NCBI GenBank assembly: GCA_014191035.1
Contig: BJGX01000007.1
Location: forward strand, 1-39,234
DNA from: Candidatus Saccharimonadota bacterium
Lineage (GTDB): Bacteria > Patescibacteriota > Saccharimonadia > CAILAD01 > BJGX01
DNA length: 39,234 nt
Direction: 5' to 3'
Shown here: in pieces, positions 14,098-23,637 of the stretch
Position numbering within the stretch: the stretch's first letter is position 1
How the letters are laid out: each line of letters begins with the position of its first letter
The notes under the pieces: generated by a model
What the model was told of the DNA's origin: nothing
What the model saw: only the letters and a program-made list of their open reading frames with translations
Databases searched by the model: none
Program-made: the position numbers and the translations under genes

Positions 14098-16005
14098 ATG
14101 AATGTAGCATTAAAGAGTTGGATTAAAAAATTTGTGCTTGTTCTAACAGCTTTGCTGTTAGTTTTTAGTCTTGCAGCTCCAGTAGCTTTTGCACAAGACA
14201 ATAAAGAGCTTGATCCAAACCAATTAAATAACAAAATAGATGAGGAATCAGAAACAAAAGTAAATGATACTGTAAAGGCATGCGAAGAAGGCACAGGTGG
14301 TGTAAGTATCGTTGTTTGTCCGGTAGTTAATTTGCTTGTACGTGGCATAACTAGGCTTACTTTGGGTGGTGGAGGCCAAGAGGACGGTCAACGCAAAAGC
14401 CCGCTTATCAGCTTTTTAGCAGTTGATCCTCCCAGGGCTTCAATTAATGGCGATGCGACTCCACTGGCTAACGTAGTAAATAATGTAGTAATTATTGCCA
14501 ACTCCATATACATACTAGTGTTTTTAGTACTAATATTTGGCAGCAGCCTGCCTTTCTTTACAGCTCAAAACTACACTATTAAAAAGACCTTGCCTAAGCT
14601 GATTATTGCCGTAATACTTACTCAATTTACACTTCCAATTACAGGTATAGTTATAGACTTTTTTAATCTGCTTGGTTATGCCATACCTAATATATTACTT
14701 GCCATTGGCCAAGTTCCAGATACTGTAACAGGTGCAGGAGACACAACATCCAAAGTTGGAGCTGGTATTGGGTTCAGTATTACTTCGGGCTTGGGTATTG
14801 CTGGTACTGGCAGTATCGTTTTAGCTGGTTTTGGTTGGATTTTTATAATAGGCTTTTTACTGGCAGCTTTAATATCTGTTATTGTTGCGTTTGTTTATAT
14901 GATTATAAGGTACTTTTTAATATATGTAATGATACTTATAGCGCCACTGGCATTTGTTGCGTGGGTTATCCCAGGCACCGAAAAATTCTTTAAGCAGTGG
15001 TGGACCGACTTTATTCGGCTTAACGCCATGTTTGTAACGATTATGGCGCTATTGTCTTCTTCTGTAGTTATCTCGGCAGCCTTGACGGCGCAAAATGCAA
15101 AAGACCCTAACGGGACTGGGATTGGCATATTGCCAGCAGTTATGCCGATTGTTGCTCTTTTTTTAATACCCAAAACACTCAAGGCAACAACCAAAGGCCT
15201 AAGTGCACTTTCGGGAGCTGTGCTTGGTGCAGCTGGTGCAGCGACTGGAAAGGCTACTAGCAAAGCCAAAGAAGCTGGCAAAGCACAAATACAAGAACAA
15301 CGGGGAGCCGCAGCTGCCGCAGCTTTTGGTAAAAATACTAGCTTTGGTAGAACCCGAGCTGCTCTATTGCAAGGCAAGCTGCCAACAGCCAAGGGACAAT
15401 TCCAGGCAGGCCAGAAAGCATCTGCCTTTAACGCCGAGCAGCGCAAGATTGCCAATGAATCTCTGCAATTCCAAGGCTCTAATTTAGATTTTGGTAGTTA
15501 TCAGAGAGAATTACGCAATATCGCAAGTGGCAAGGGTTCAGCAGTTTTGAAGGCTAAAAAAGGCGATAGGAATGTTCAAATTGCAGCAGGCAATATATTG
15601 GCGCAGCAAGGTGATGTTGAGCATATAAGGGCTATGCTGGGAGGGGGAACTGTTGGCACTGGCGCAGATGCAGTAACTTATGCGCCAGGAACAATAGACC
15701 CTCAAACACTTTCTGAATTTGTGCAGCCTTCTTTTGGAGATTTAAAGTCTGCTGCACCAGACCTGACAAATGGGGGCAATCCTAACGCCTTCGAAGGGCT
15801 TTCTGCAGAAAAAATTGCGAGCTTGGACGCATCCTCTATTAAGGAAATGAGTAAATACCATGATCCAGGTGGTGGTGGTGCCGCTAAAAGCCTAGAACTG
15901 CAAAAACAGCTTAGTCTCCTTCGACAGGACCCAAATCTGCGTAATAAGCTAAGTCAAAAGCAAATTGATGCACTTAATGCTGATAGCCGCGGTGTAAGAT
16001 TTTAG
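14098..16005 (+). CDS. VirB6/TrbL-like polytopic membrane protein of the secretion system
   Basis: A 635-residue protein. It has an N-terminal signal-like helix ending VAFAQ (about residue 33), an outside segment with two cysteines (about 60-80), then about six hydrophobic helices between residues 80 and 360. These include the pattern FLVLIFGSSLPFF and the block MILIAPLAFVAWVIPGTEKFFKQWW, a motif common in VirB6/TrbL-type channel proteins of minimal type IV systems. Residues 375-635 are a basic, Ala/Gly/Gln-rich hydrophilic tail, probably cytoplasmic. VirB6 forms part of the inner-membrane channel. It begins the rightward operon, 76 bases from the divergent pilin operon, and is followed after 2 bases by the PrgI gene. 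Confidence 0.82.
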   Translation: MNVALKSWIKKFVLVLTALLLVFSLAAPVAFAQDNKELDPNQLNNKIDEESETKVNDTVKACEEGTGGVSIVVCPVVNLLVRGITRLTLGGGGQEDGQRKSPLISFLAVDPPRASINGDATPLANVVNNVVIIANSIYILVFLVLIFGSSLPFFTAQNYTIKKTLPKLIIAVILTQFTLPITGIVIDFFNLLGYAIPNILLAIGQVPDTVTGAGDTTSKVGAGIGFSITSGLGIAGTGSIVLAGFGWIFIIGFLLAALISVIVAFVYMIIRYFLIYVMILIAPLAFVAWVIPGTEKFFKQWWTDFIRLNAMFVTIMALLSSSVVISAALTAQNAKDPNGTGIGILPAVMPIVALFLIPKTLKATTKGLSALSGAVLGAAGAATGKATSKAKEAGKAQIQEQRGAAAAAAFGKNTSFGRTRAALLQGKLPTAKGQFQAGQKASAFNAEQRKIANESLQFQGSNLDFGSYQRELRNIASGKGSAVLKAKKGDRNVQIAAGNILAQQGDVEHIRAMLGGGTVGTGADAVTYAPGTIDPQTLSEFVQPSFGDLKSAAPDLTNGGNPNAFEGLSAEKIASLDASSIKEMSKYHDPGGGGAAKSLELQKQLSLLRQDPNLRNKLSQKQIDALNADSRGVRF

Positions 16006-16007
16006 CT

Positions 16008-16853
16008 ATGGGACAATACAAAGTACCACAAGATGTAGAGGCAGAAGACAAACTTATTGGACCGTTAAGTCTACGCCAATTTATTTATGTTGTTATTGGT
16101 GTTGTGTGGGCCGGATTGATGTTTTTTGTATTAAGACCAACCGGAAATTCTTCTAGTGCTGTAGTTAATTATATAATTATGGCTGTAGTTATTATCCCAA
16201 TTACTGGTTTCTTTTTACTGCTTGGTTTTGGAAGAAGACAAGAACAAAGTTTTGAAAAATACTTTGTTGCTTTAGTAAGATTTTATTTTGTTCCAAGGGT
16301 TAGGATATGGGACAAAGATCTTTCAACAACCGAATTAATTAAAGAGGAAGTAAAAGTTCCAGAGATAATTACCGAAAAGAATGTACCAAAAAGTAGCCTA
16401 GAGCAGTTAGCGCTTGTAATGGACACCCATGGGTTTATGAAAGATCCTACAATTCAGCTACAAGACGAGTCTAACCAAGCAGCAGTTTATGGGCAAAGAG
16501 TAATCAACCCCCAGCAAATAGCTGGCAACGTAGCAAACCAAACTAGAACCCTACAGGTAACCCAGCAAGATGATGTGCTTGATGCTTCCAGCCAAAGAAG
16601 TGAACAAGTAAATACACTTCTACAAAACGAGGAAGCAAACATACATCAGCAAGCACTCGAAAGAATTAGACAAAATATGACAATTCCGCAGACAGAAACT
16701 CAGCCAACCGTTTCTCAACCACAGACATCAAGTGCTATACTTAAAAAGGCTATGCTTCAAAGTAATAATTTAACTGTTCAACAACTGGCCAATGAGGCCA
16801 ATTCGCAAGAAATGCGAGAAGGACAGCAAATACAGATAGCGACTGGGAAATAA
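16008..16853 (+). CDS. PrgI-family (VirB3-like) membrane protein with Gln-rich tail
   Basis: A 281-residue protein. The N-terminus YKVPQDVEAEDKLIGPLSLRQ followed by two membrane helices (about residues 25-43 and 50-67) and the short cytoplasmic RRQEQSFEKYF is diagnostic of the PrgI family found in Gram-positive conjugation systems, where it takes the place of VirB3 and partners with VirB4. Residues 110-281 are unusually long, polar and Gln/Thr/Asn-rich, probably disordered; typical PrgI proteins are much shorter (about 110-130 residues). It is 2 bases after the VirB6-like gene and 5 bases before the TraC-like gene, so it is in one operon with them. Confidence 0.85.
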   Translation: MGQYKVPQDVEAEDKLIGPLSLRQFIYVVIGVVWAGLMFFVLRPTGNSSSAVVNYIIMAVVIIPITGFFLLLGFGRRQEQSFEKYFVALVRFYFVPRVRIWDKDLSTTELIKEEVKVPEIITEKNVPKSSLEQLALVMDTHGFMKDPTIQLQDESNQAAVYGQRVINPQQIAGNVANQTRTLQVTQQDDVLDASSQRSEQVNTLLQNEEANIHQQALERIRQNMTIPQTETQPTVSQPQTSSAILKKAMLQSNNLTVQQLANEANSQEMREGQQIQIATGK

Positions 16854-16858
16854 TAAAT

Positions 16859-17737
16859 ATGCCTCCACAAATGAATCCAAATCAGCAAGAATATATTAAT
16901 AGCACAACTCCGCCTAAAAAAAAGAAGGGCGACATGCAAAGCACACAGGCGCATCTTAACTTTTCAGAAGTTAGAGATGGTATTGTAATTATGCGTGATG
17001 GAAGCTTAAGGATGATTGTTATGTGCTCTCCAACCAATTATGATCTTAAAAGTTCAGCCGAAAAAGATGCTATAGAGTTTGCCTATCAAGGGTTTTTAAA
17101 TGGGCTGCATTTTCCTATTCAAATATGCGTACAGTCTCGTAAGATTGACTTAGATTCCTATCTCGACGATTTAGATCATAAGCTGGCCGACCAAACTAAC
17201 CCTTTGTTAGCAGGCCTTATGGAAGATTATATTTTCAATATTCGTGATCTTTTAACCCAAGTAAATATCATGGATAAAAGGTTCTATGTAGTTGTTCCTT
17301 ATTTCGTGGCGGAGGCTGCTAAAGGCAATGTCTTTAAAGAGCTAGCCGGTACTGTGGCCCCACAGTCAGACGTAAGTCAAACGAGCAAAGAGTTTCAAGA
17401 TAGAAAAGCAGAGCTTATCCAAAGAACAAATAGTGTAGCACAAGGACTTGCTTCAATAGGGGTTAGGGCAGCAGTGCTTAGAACTCAAGAAGTAATTGAG
17501 TTGTTTTATGGATCTTACAATATAGATGAATCGGAGCATCAGTCTCTAGGTAATGCGCAAGATTTAGTTGCACCCGTGACCGTAAGGTCTGGTTCACCAG
17601 CAAGACCATATCAGCCCCAGACTAAAGAACCTGAACCTCAAGATCTTTTTTCAGCAGCCCAAAAAAATACTACAAATAACACTCAAGCTCAGCCTCAACA
17701 GGTTCAGCCTCAATATAAACCTGGAGGAACAAAGTAA
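16859..17737 (+). CDS. TraC-like secretion-system protein preceding VirB4
   Basis: A 292-residue cytoplasmic protein. After a Pro/Gln-rich start, residues 28-125 contain DGIVIMRDGSLRMIVMCS, then a helix, then FPIQICVQSRKIDLDSY. That is the strand-helix pattern of the N-terminal domain of VirB4/TraC/CagE ATPases (query strand, then fL-x-pIqi). A longer helical segment follows, then a polar Gln/Pro-rich tail. There is no Walker motif. The gene stops in TAATG, overlapping the VirB4 start by one base, so the two are translationally coupled. Because VirB4 here has its own N-terminal region, this is probably a duplicated or split-off VirB4 N-domain partner rather than a broken gene. Confidence 0.72.
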   Translation: MPPQMNPNQQEYINSTTPPKKKKGDMQSTQAHLNFSEVRDGIVIMRDGSLRMIVMCSPTNYDLKSSAEKDAIEFAYQGFLNGLHFPIQICVQSRKIDLDSYLDDLDHKLADQTNPLLAGLMEDYIFNIRDLLTQVNIMDKRFYVVVPYFVAEAAKGNVFKELAGTVAPQSDVSQTSKEFQDRKAELIQRTNSVAQGLASIGVRAAVLRTQEVIELFYGSYNIDESEHQSLGNAQDLVAPVTVRSGSPARPYQPQTKEPEPQDLFSAAQKNTTNNTQAQPQQVQPQYKPGGTK

Positions 17738-19605
17738 TGGCTTTTGGCAAAAAAAATCAACCACAAGTAGATCCAGCACAGGTTCAGGCTGAACAATACT
17801 ATATGCAGGGAGTCACGACGCTTCGTGATTTGATTGCCCCTAGTTCTTATGAAATTCAGAGCAATTATATAAAAATCGGTCGCCGTTATGCTCGTACTTA
17901 TTTTGTATATGGCTACCCAAGAAGCATCTTCACTGGTTGGTTATCACCAATTATAAATCTAGACGAAGTTGTTGATATTAGCCTAAATATTGAGCCAGTT
18001 GAAAGCCAAATAGTACTGAATAATCTTAAAAAGAAGGTGACACAACTTGAAGCTAGCTATTCAATAAACCAAGAAAAGGGTAAAATCCGAGACCCTGGCC
18101 TGGAAGCTGCCATTGGTGATGCCGAAGAACTGCGCGATAAATTACAGGTTGGAGCGGACAGGTTCTTCAGATTCGGTTTGTACATTACAGTTTATGGTGC
18201 AGACGAAAAAGAACTCGATATTGTTGGCCGTAAGGTCGAGAGCATCTTAGGCTCTAGCCTTATTTATACTAAGCCGGCTACTGTCCAGATGGAGCAGGGC
18301 TTTAATTCGACCCTTCCAATGGGTACCGACCAATTACAAATCCGCCGAAACATGGACACCGGATCTATCTCCACAAGCTTTCCATTTACTACTGCCAATT
18401 TAAGCCGTAACGAGGGAATAATGTATGGAATTAACCGCAGTAACAATGGGCTAATTTTATTCGATAGATTCAGTCTTGAAAACGCCAATATGGTAGTTTT
18501 TGCCAAATCTGGTGCTGGTAAAAGTTTTGCGATTAAGCTCGAGTGCTTGCGCTCGCTCATGATGGGTACCGAAATAATTATTATTGACCCCGAAAACGAA
18601 TATCGCACTCTATGTGACGCAGTAGGTGGAAGCTTCTTGCACTTAAGCCTAGCTTCGGACACTCGAATCAACCCGTTTGATCTGCCAAAGACTATTGACC
18701 CAGAAGAAGCAGATAATGCCTTACGAGCAAATATAATTATGCTACACGGCCTAATTAGGCTAATGACAGGCCAAATGAACGCCGCCGAAGTTGCGGATTT
18801 AGATTTAGCATTAATAAATACTTATGCAAACAAAGGAATAACCAATGACCCCCTAACCCACAATGCCGAGCCGCCAGTAATGAAGGACTTATATGAAACT
18901 CTCAACACTATGGGAGGTAACGGTCCATCTTTGGCTGCCAGATTAAGACGCTTCACTGAAGGTACATTTGCAGGTATATTTTCTGAACAAAGCAATGTTA
19001 GCTTAGACAGTAACTTTGTTGTATTTAACATTCGTGATCTTGAAGACGAACTACGACCAATAGGAATGTATATAACCCTGAACTATATCTGGAATAGGGT
19101 TAAGACCGATAAAAGAAAACGCATATTGGTGGTAGACGAAGCCTGGCAGCTAATGCAGTATCAAGACTCGGCAATGTTTATGTTTAGTATTGCCAAGCGT
19201 GCTCGTAAGTACTATTTGGGACTAACTACTATTTCTCAAGATGTAGAAGACTTTTTAAGCACAAGGCTTGGCCGTGCTATTGTAAACAACTCTTCATTGC
19301 AACTATTATTAAAGCAAAACCCAGCTGCGGTTGATATCATTTCTCAAACCTTCAAGCTTACTCAAGAGGAAAGCAAGCGCTTAACGCAGTTCCCAGTAGG
19401 TGAAGGTTTATTCTTTGCAGGCTTAAGTCATGTTGTAATGAGAATTATGGCTTCACCTACAGAGGAACAATTGATAACCACCAATCCGCAGGCCTTACTT
19501 GAGAGACAGATGGAACAAGAAAAAATGTCGGCAAGCGAGACCATTAACTCCGGCCAAAATCAACAGCCTCAAACCAATTTTGAAGCTGCAGACACTACCG
19601 TCTAG
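17737..19605 (+). CDS. virB4: VirB4-family secretion ATPase
   Basis: A 622-residue ATPase that powers pilus assembly and substrate transfer at the inner face of the membrane. The N-terminal domain (about residues 20-220) begins TLRDLIAPSSYEI. The HerA/FtsK-type ATPase domain follows: Walker A KSGAGKSF (about 256-263), the strand IIIIDPENEY, an INPFDLP block, Walker B ILVVDEAWQLM (about 462-472), and the sensor segment ISQDVEDFL. All key residues are intact. Length is close to compact VirB4s of Gram-positive systems. Coupled to the upstream TraC-like gene by TAATG. It is the anchor for calling this a type IV secretion locus; no VirD4 coupling ATPase is seen in the window. Confidence 0.93.
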   Translation: MAFGKKNQPQVDPAQVQAEQYYMQGVTTLRDLIAPSSYEIQSNYIKIGRRYARTYFVYGYPRSIFTGWLSPIINLDEVVDISLNIEPVESQIVLNNLKKKVTQLEASYSINQEKGKIRDPGLEAAIGDAEELRDKLQVGADRFFRFGLYITVYGADEKELDIVGRKVESILGSSLIYTKPATVQMEQGFNSTLPMGTDQLQIRRNMDTGSISTSFPFTTANLSRNEGIMYGINRSNNGLILFDRFSLENANMVVFAKSGAGKSFAIKLECLRSLMMGTEIIIIDPENEYRTLCDAVGGSFLHLSLASDTRINPFDLPKTIDPEEADNALRANIIMLHGLIRLMTGQMNAAEVADLDLALINTYANKGITNDPLTHNAEPPVMKDLYETLNTMGGNGPSLAARLRRFTEGTFAGIFSEQSNVSLDSNFVVFNIRDLEDELRPIGMYITLNYIWNRVKTDKRKRILVVDEAWQLMQYQDSAMFMFSIAKRARKYYLGLTTISQDVEDFLSTRLGRAIVNNSSLQLLLKQNPAAVDIISQTFKLTQEESKRLTQFPVGEGLFFAGLSHVVMRIMASPTEEQLITTNPQALLERQMEQEKMSASETINSGQNQQPQTNFEAADTTV

Positions 19606-19616
19606 GACGTAATTTT

Positions 19617-19625
19617 TGTTATAAT
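19617..19625 (+). promoter_or_regulatory. Extended -10 inside the secretion locus
   Basis: TGTTATAAT is a perfect extended -10 located 12 bases after the VirB4 stop and 26 bases before the next ATG. It suggests that the wall-enzyme genes downstream can be transcribed separately from the VirB6-VirB4 genes. Confidence 0.6.
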
Positions 19626-19651
19626 AAACCTATAAAGTTTGTGAGTAATTT

Positions 19652-22600
19652 ATGGATGGTGAGAAAAATAATCCCAAGCCTGGTGGCTTAAAAGACAAAA
19701 TGCCTGACCAAAATGAAAAATTGGGCTCGGGTGATTTTGCTAACGAATCAAAACTTTCTGCTGATGGTGATGTATCTTCCGGTGGAGGTCCACAAAGAGC
19801 TGATAAGTTTGTCGATAAAGCCTCTGATACATCTAAAAAAGTTAAGGATGCAAAGGATGACATAAAATCTATAGCCAGGGCTACGGCAAACCAAGGCGTT
19901 GGCAAAGAAGATGTCGAGGATATTAAAAAAGCTGCCGAAGAAAAGGGCGCCAAAGGCGTAGCAGGTGAAGTAGGCAGAAAAGCAGTTGGTAAGGGTGTTC
20001 AGGCCGGATTAGATGCCACTGGCGTTGGCGCGCCGTTAGGTGCAACTGCCGGTAAGGCTGTAGAAAAAGGCTTAAAGAAAGAAAACCTAAAAAAAATCGC
20101 TATTGCTGCTTCTATACCTATAATAGTTACAATTGCTGTTGTTGGGTTTTTCATTTTTTTATTCGCCTCATTCTTAAGAAACCCTTTAAAATTTGGGTGG
20201 AAAGTATTAACAGACTCTACAATTAGAGGTTATGCAATCGACGTTGTAGGAGGGATTGCTTGTAAGTTTACTATTAAGCCTGATGCTTGCAATAAAGCAA
20301 AAGATTTTGTCAATGACATAGTTATAGATACTATGTACGGTGATTTACATAAAAAATACGGCTATGTAGATTTCATACCTGGAGCAGCATATGCTCAGTC
20401 AAGCACCGCTAGCCCTCCTGCAGGCTCTATTGATGAAAAGCTACTTAAGATTGATTATGGTAAAGCAAAATACCAATATGGCGATGAGCCAACATGCCCC
20501 GCAACTGTCATTGAAAAAACCCTAATTGGTCCTAATGGCGAAAAGAGAGTTGTAGTAGATAAAGTTCTGGATAAAGATGGTAAAGTTTATGAAAAAACCG
20601 ACCCAATAGCCGTCTACTGCATTTTAAACAAAATGCCGCTATTCAATATAATGATTCGAACACAGCAAGCAAGAGATGTTAATAAATTCAGCTCAACTAA
20701 ACTCAATTATGCAGATTCTAAAGATTCGTCAAATTTCAAGGACAAGAGCTATCAAGAGATTAAAGAATATGTATATGATAAAAGTTATGAGAGAGTCACT
20801 AGTAAACCTAGCGACACCCCAAAGGTACAGATAGTTAATCAGTACATAGATGAAGTGCGTAAAAAACTGGAAGAGGGCGAAGATCCAAATACTGTCGAAT
20901 ATGATTTTGGGGGTAGAAACCCAGATAGTCCCGAAACCAGACTAGAAACTCTTTGTACTTTCACTAAGGGCTACCTAGACGAAGAGAATCAAAAAAAGTC
21001 ACTATTTTCTAGACTCAATACTGGCCAGAGAAACTCGGCCAAATTTGGAACTATGGACTCCACTTCAGTACTAAACCTCACTTCGGGAGATGAAAATAGG
21101 GCTACTTATGACCAAGTTAGTAACCTTACTAGGAGCAAGGTGTACAACCAAAATGTTTATGGTACCCAAATTGGTGAATCAATTGACCCTGAATCCTTAT
21201 CAAATACAGCCTATGGTGGCTCTTTTGTTAGGACTCAAAATATTTTGTCGCAAATAAAAGACACTTGTGGAACAGCGCAAGCTCAAGACGTAGTGGCTGA
21301 CATTGCAAACTTTTTTACTGGTAGCAGAGATGACGCAGTTGTGACTATAGATGCATCTTATGCTAGCCTTAAGGACTTGATTGCAAATCAGTCAAGACTA
21401 ACTGAAGGCAAGTTTACAAGCCCAAACGACTTTGGTGTCAGAGAACTTATGATAGGTGTTATCAGGACTGGTGGTGGATCTTCAGTCTCAGGTGTTGAAG
21501 TTGAAGGATACCAAAATTATGGCAACCAGGCACAGGGCTTTGATTCTGTATACAATCAATACATGATTAGAAATGGTGGCAGATTCCAGACAGATGCAGA
21601 AGCAACCGAGCTCAGAGAGTTAAGCGAAAACACTAGAAGAACGATTGAAAAAAAGTCAGGTTTAGCATACAGACTTTTTAATAAAGACAATATAAGATCT
21701 CTGGCCAACATAATGAGTGCTGAGATGCCCAAAAATACCACAGAAGTAAAAAGTCGTTCAAAGGATTATATAGCCGCAATATCTAATCCTATAAAAATGA
21801 TTGCTGACTTCCAGGGCTCTATTGGTTACTTTGCTTTTGGAGAAAGAAACGTTGCAACAGCGCAGGTGGTTGCGGGAAGCACATTCACGAGGGTTGATTC
21901 CGTTGGTATAGCAGGAGAAGATTTTAACAACATAAACTTTAAAACTAACGCCAATGATATTAAAAACTTGCAAGAAAATGGCTCCGAAGAAGAAAAGAAG
22001 ATATTAGGTTATTTCGATAAATGTACTAAAAGCAATATCCCAACCAAATCTATATTTGCAAGAAAATATGAAACTATTCTTAGTGGCGGCAAAATAGAAG
22101 TTAATGAAAATGCGCCCATTAAAGAGGCGGATAAAACTCCTGTGTACCTATTTACTACCGACGGAACAAGTTTAGGTTTTGCTGACAAGAAAGAGTTTAT
22201 GGCTTGCGAAATATACTTAATGCCCAAAGATAGCGCTACTCAAAGAGATCTTATTGCAATACAAAGTGACATTTTTGGACAAAATATAACAGACTTAGCT
22301 GTAAAGTATAGGGCTAATTTATACATAAATAGCTTACTGGACAACATGGTAGAACTTAGCAGTACAGATAAAACTGAAAAAATCTATGCCAATTCAGCCT
22401 CTGGAGGAGCGTCCAGTACAGATAGCGGTATAGACGGAGTTGAGTGCCCACCAAATCTTGGAGGACCCGACCCGGGTAGAAATAATTATTTTCAGCTTCC
22501 AAAAAATCCTGACGCATATTCAAGTTATTCTCCGCCAAATGAACAGTATGGCTCAAAAGAATTAGTGTGTGTTATATATACAGTAGGAAAAGGCTTAAAG

Positions 22601-23032
22601 GCTAAATACCCAGGAGCAAGCTTACATATTGGAGACATGAATGCGGCAGGCCACAAATCTCACTTTTGGGGAATTGCAATGGATCTTGTAGCTCTTAATA
22701 ATGGCAGTATTTTTGCCGCAGATAATACTAAGTCTGGCTATAATAGACAGGCGACAGTTGATTTAGGCAAGCTTTTTGTTGATACAGGCTTAATTCAAAA
22801 CATTTGGTGGTGTGGAGGTGATGGCAGTATTCAAGAAATCGAAGCTTATGCAGTAAGCAAGGGAACACCAATAAATATAAAGTGTATTCCAGGCCACAGA
22901 GACCATTTCCATGTAGATATCCTTTGCGAATATGGCGGCCCAATAGATGTGCCTTACACCGGCGGTGGTGGAGCACAAAATGCACCCTGTAATAAAGCTG
23001 CCAGAAGATCATTAAGTACAGGGCCGCTATGA
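19652..23032 (+). CDS. Large membrane-anchored protein with C-terminal LAS-type murein peptidase domain
   Basis: A 1126-residue protein. Residues 1-145 are polar, charged and Gly/Lys-rich, probably cytoplasmic. One strong membrane segment (about 147-172, IAASIPIIVTIAVVGFFIF) follows. The large outside region (about 190-920) has no family that I recognise and contains scattered cysteines. The last part (about 930-1105) shows GDMN, then SHFWGIAMDL (about 1002-1010) and HRDHFHVD (about 1081-1088). The S-H-x-x-G-x-A-x-D and H-x-x-H-x-H-like spacing is the zinc signature of the LAS superfamily (M15 and MepA/M74 peptidases), which cut peptide crosslinks of peptidoglycan. The N-terminal cytoplasmic domain and position after VirB4 suggest a structural secretion-system part carrying a wall-cutting tip. 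The stop overlaps the next gene in ATGA. Confidence 0.78.
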   Translation: MDGEKNNPKPGGLKDKMPDQNEKLGSGDFANESKLSADGDVSSGGGPQRADKFVDKASDTSKKVKDAKDDIKSIARATANQGVGKEDVEDIKKAAEEKGAKGVAGEVGRKAVGKGVQAGLDATGVGAPLGATAGKAVEKGLKKENLKKIAIAASIPIIVTIAVVGFFIFLFASFLRNPLKFGWKVLTDSTIRGYAIDVVGGIACKFTIKPDACNKAKDFVNDIVIDTMYGDLHKKYGYVDFIPGAAYAQSSTASPPAGSIDEKLLKIDYGKAKYQYGDEPTCPATVIEKTLIGPNGEKRVVVDKVLDKDGKVYEKTDPIAVYCILNKMPLFNIMIRTQQARDVNKFSSTKLNYADSKDSSNFKDKSYQEIKEYVYDKSYERVTSKPSDTPKVQIVNQYIDEVRKKLEEGEDPNTVEYDFGGRNPDSPETRLETLCTFTKGYLDEENQKKSLFSRLNTGQRNSAKFGTMDSTSVLNLTSGDENRATYDQVSNLTRSKVYNQNVYGTQIGESIDPESLSNTAYGGSFVRTQNILSQIKDTCGTAQAQDVVADIANFFTGSRDDAVVTIDASYASLKDLIANQSRLTEGKFTSPNDFGVRELMIGVIRTGGGSSVSGVEVEGYQNYGNQAQGFDSVYNQYMIRNGGRFQTDAEATELRELSENTRRTIEKKSGLAYRLFNKDNIRSLANIMSAEMPKNTTEVKSRSKDYIAAISNPIKMIADFQGSIGYFAFGERNVATAQVVAGSTFTRVDSVGIAGEDFNNINFKTNANDIKNLQENGSEEEKKILGYFDKCTKSNIPTKSIFARKYETILSGGKIEVNENAPIKEADKTPVYLFTTDGTSLGFADKKEFMACEIYLMPKDSATQRDLIAIQSDIFGQNITDLAVKYRANLYINSLLDNMVELSSTDKTEKIYANSASGGASSTDSGIDGVECPPNLGGPDPGRNNYFQLPKNPDAYSSYSPPNEQYGSKELVCVIYTVGKGLKAKYPGASLHIGDMNAAGHKSHFWGIAMDLVALNNGSIFAADNTKSGYNRQATVDLGKLFVDTGLIQNIWWCGGDGSIQEIEAYAVSKGTPINIKCIPGHRDHFHVDILCEYGGPIDVPYTGGGGAQNAPCNKAARRSLSTGPL

Positions 23033-23637
23033 AAAAATATACTGTCTATTTAATAATTTCAATTATTATAATCTTCATGATTATTTTAATCAGTTCTATA
23101 TACTTAAACAGAAAAGTAGACGTAACCTTTACTATAAGACCAGATGGTAAATACAAACTGTTGGTTGATAAAAAAGAATACAATGTAACAATTAGCAAGA
23201 CCTTGCCCCTAAACACTGGCAAGCAAAAGGTTACTGTTAAGGCAGATGGATATGAAGATGAAAATATTGAAATAAATGTTAAAAATTCAGCCAAAAATGA
23301 GTTTGTTATAGATATGTCAGATAATAAAATTGCACCAAATGGACTTACAAATATTCAAGGAATTAGCAGCAACATTCTTAAAAACTATAAGCTAATATCA
23401 ATAACTCTTTATGATAATGACAGGTGGTTGGCTGCAACATTGGTATCTAAAAATAACCCTGATGACAATCTAGCGTTTGCAGCAAAACGGGAAAATAAAA
23501 AATGGAAAGTTGCAATTCCACCAGCAATAGAATTCGATCAAGAAAAATTAATAAATACACCTAAAGATATATCAGAATATTTAAATACTTTTAGCTTAAA
23601 CTTTATTGGTGAACCAGAGGAGGATGGTGGTGTTTAA
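23029..23637 (+). CDS. Membrane-anchored PEGA-like domain protein
   Basis: A 202-residue protein with one N-terminal membrane helix (about residues 5-26) and an outside beta-rich domain. Residues 33-95 fit the PEGA pattern: a strand with bound-value turn (FTIRPDGKYKLLVDKKEYN), then LNTGKQKVTVKADGYEDENIEINV, where the G-x-H-x-x-x-V-x-x-x-GY core is typical. The C-terminal 100 residues, with ISITLYDNDRWLAATLVSK, form a second small domain that I do not recognise. PEGA domains are extracytoplasmic adhesion or wall-associated modules. The start overlaps the upstream gene by 4 bases and the stop overlaps the next gene by 8, so it is tightly coupled in the operon. Confidence 0.75.
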   Translation: MKKYTVYLIISIIIIFMIILISSIYLNRKVDVTFTIRPDGKYKLLVDKKEYNVTISKTLPLNTGKQKVTVKADGYEDENIEINVKNSAKNEFVIDMSDNKIAPNGLTNIQGISSNILKNYKLISITLYDNDRWLAATLVSKNNPDDNLAFAAKRENKKWKVAIPPAIEFDQEKLINTPKDISEYLNTFSLNFIGEPEEDGGV

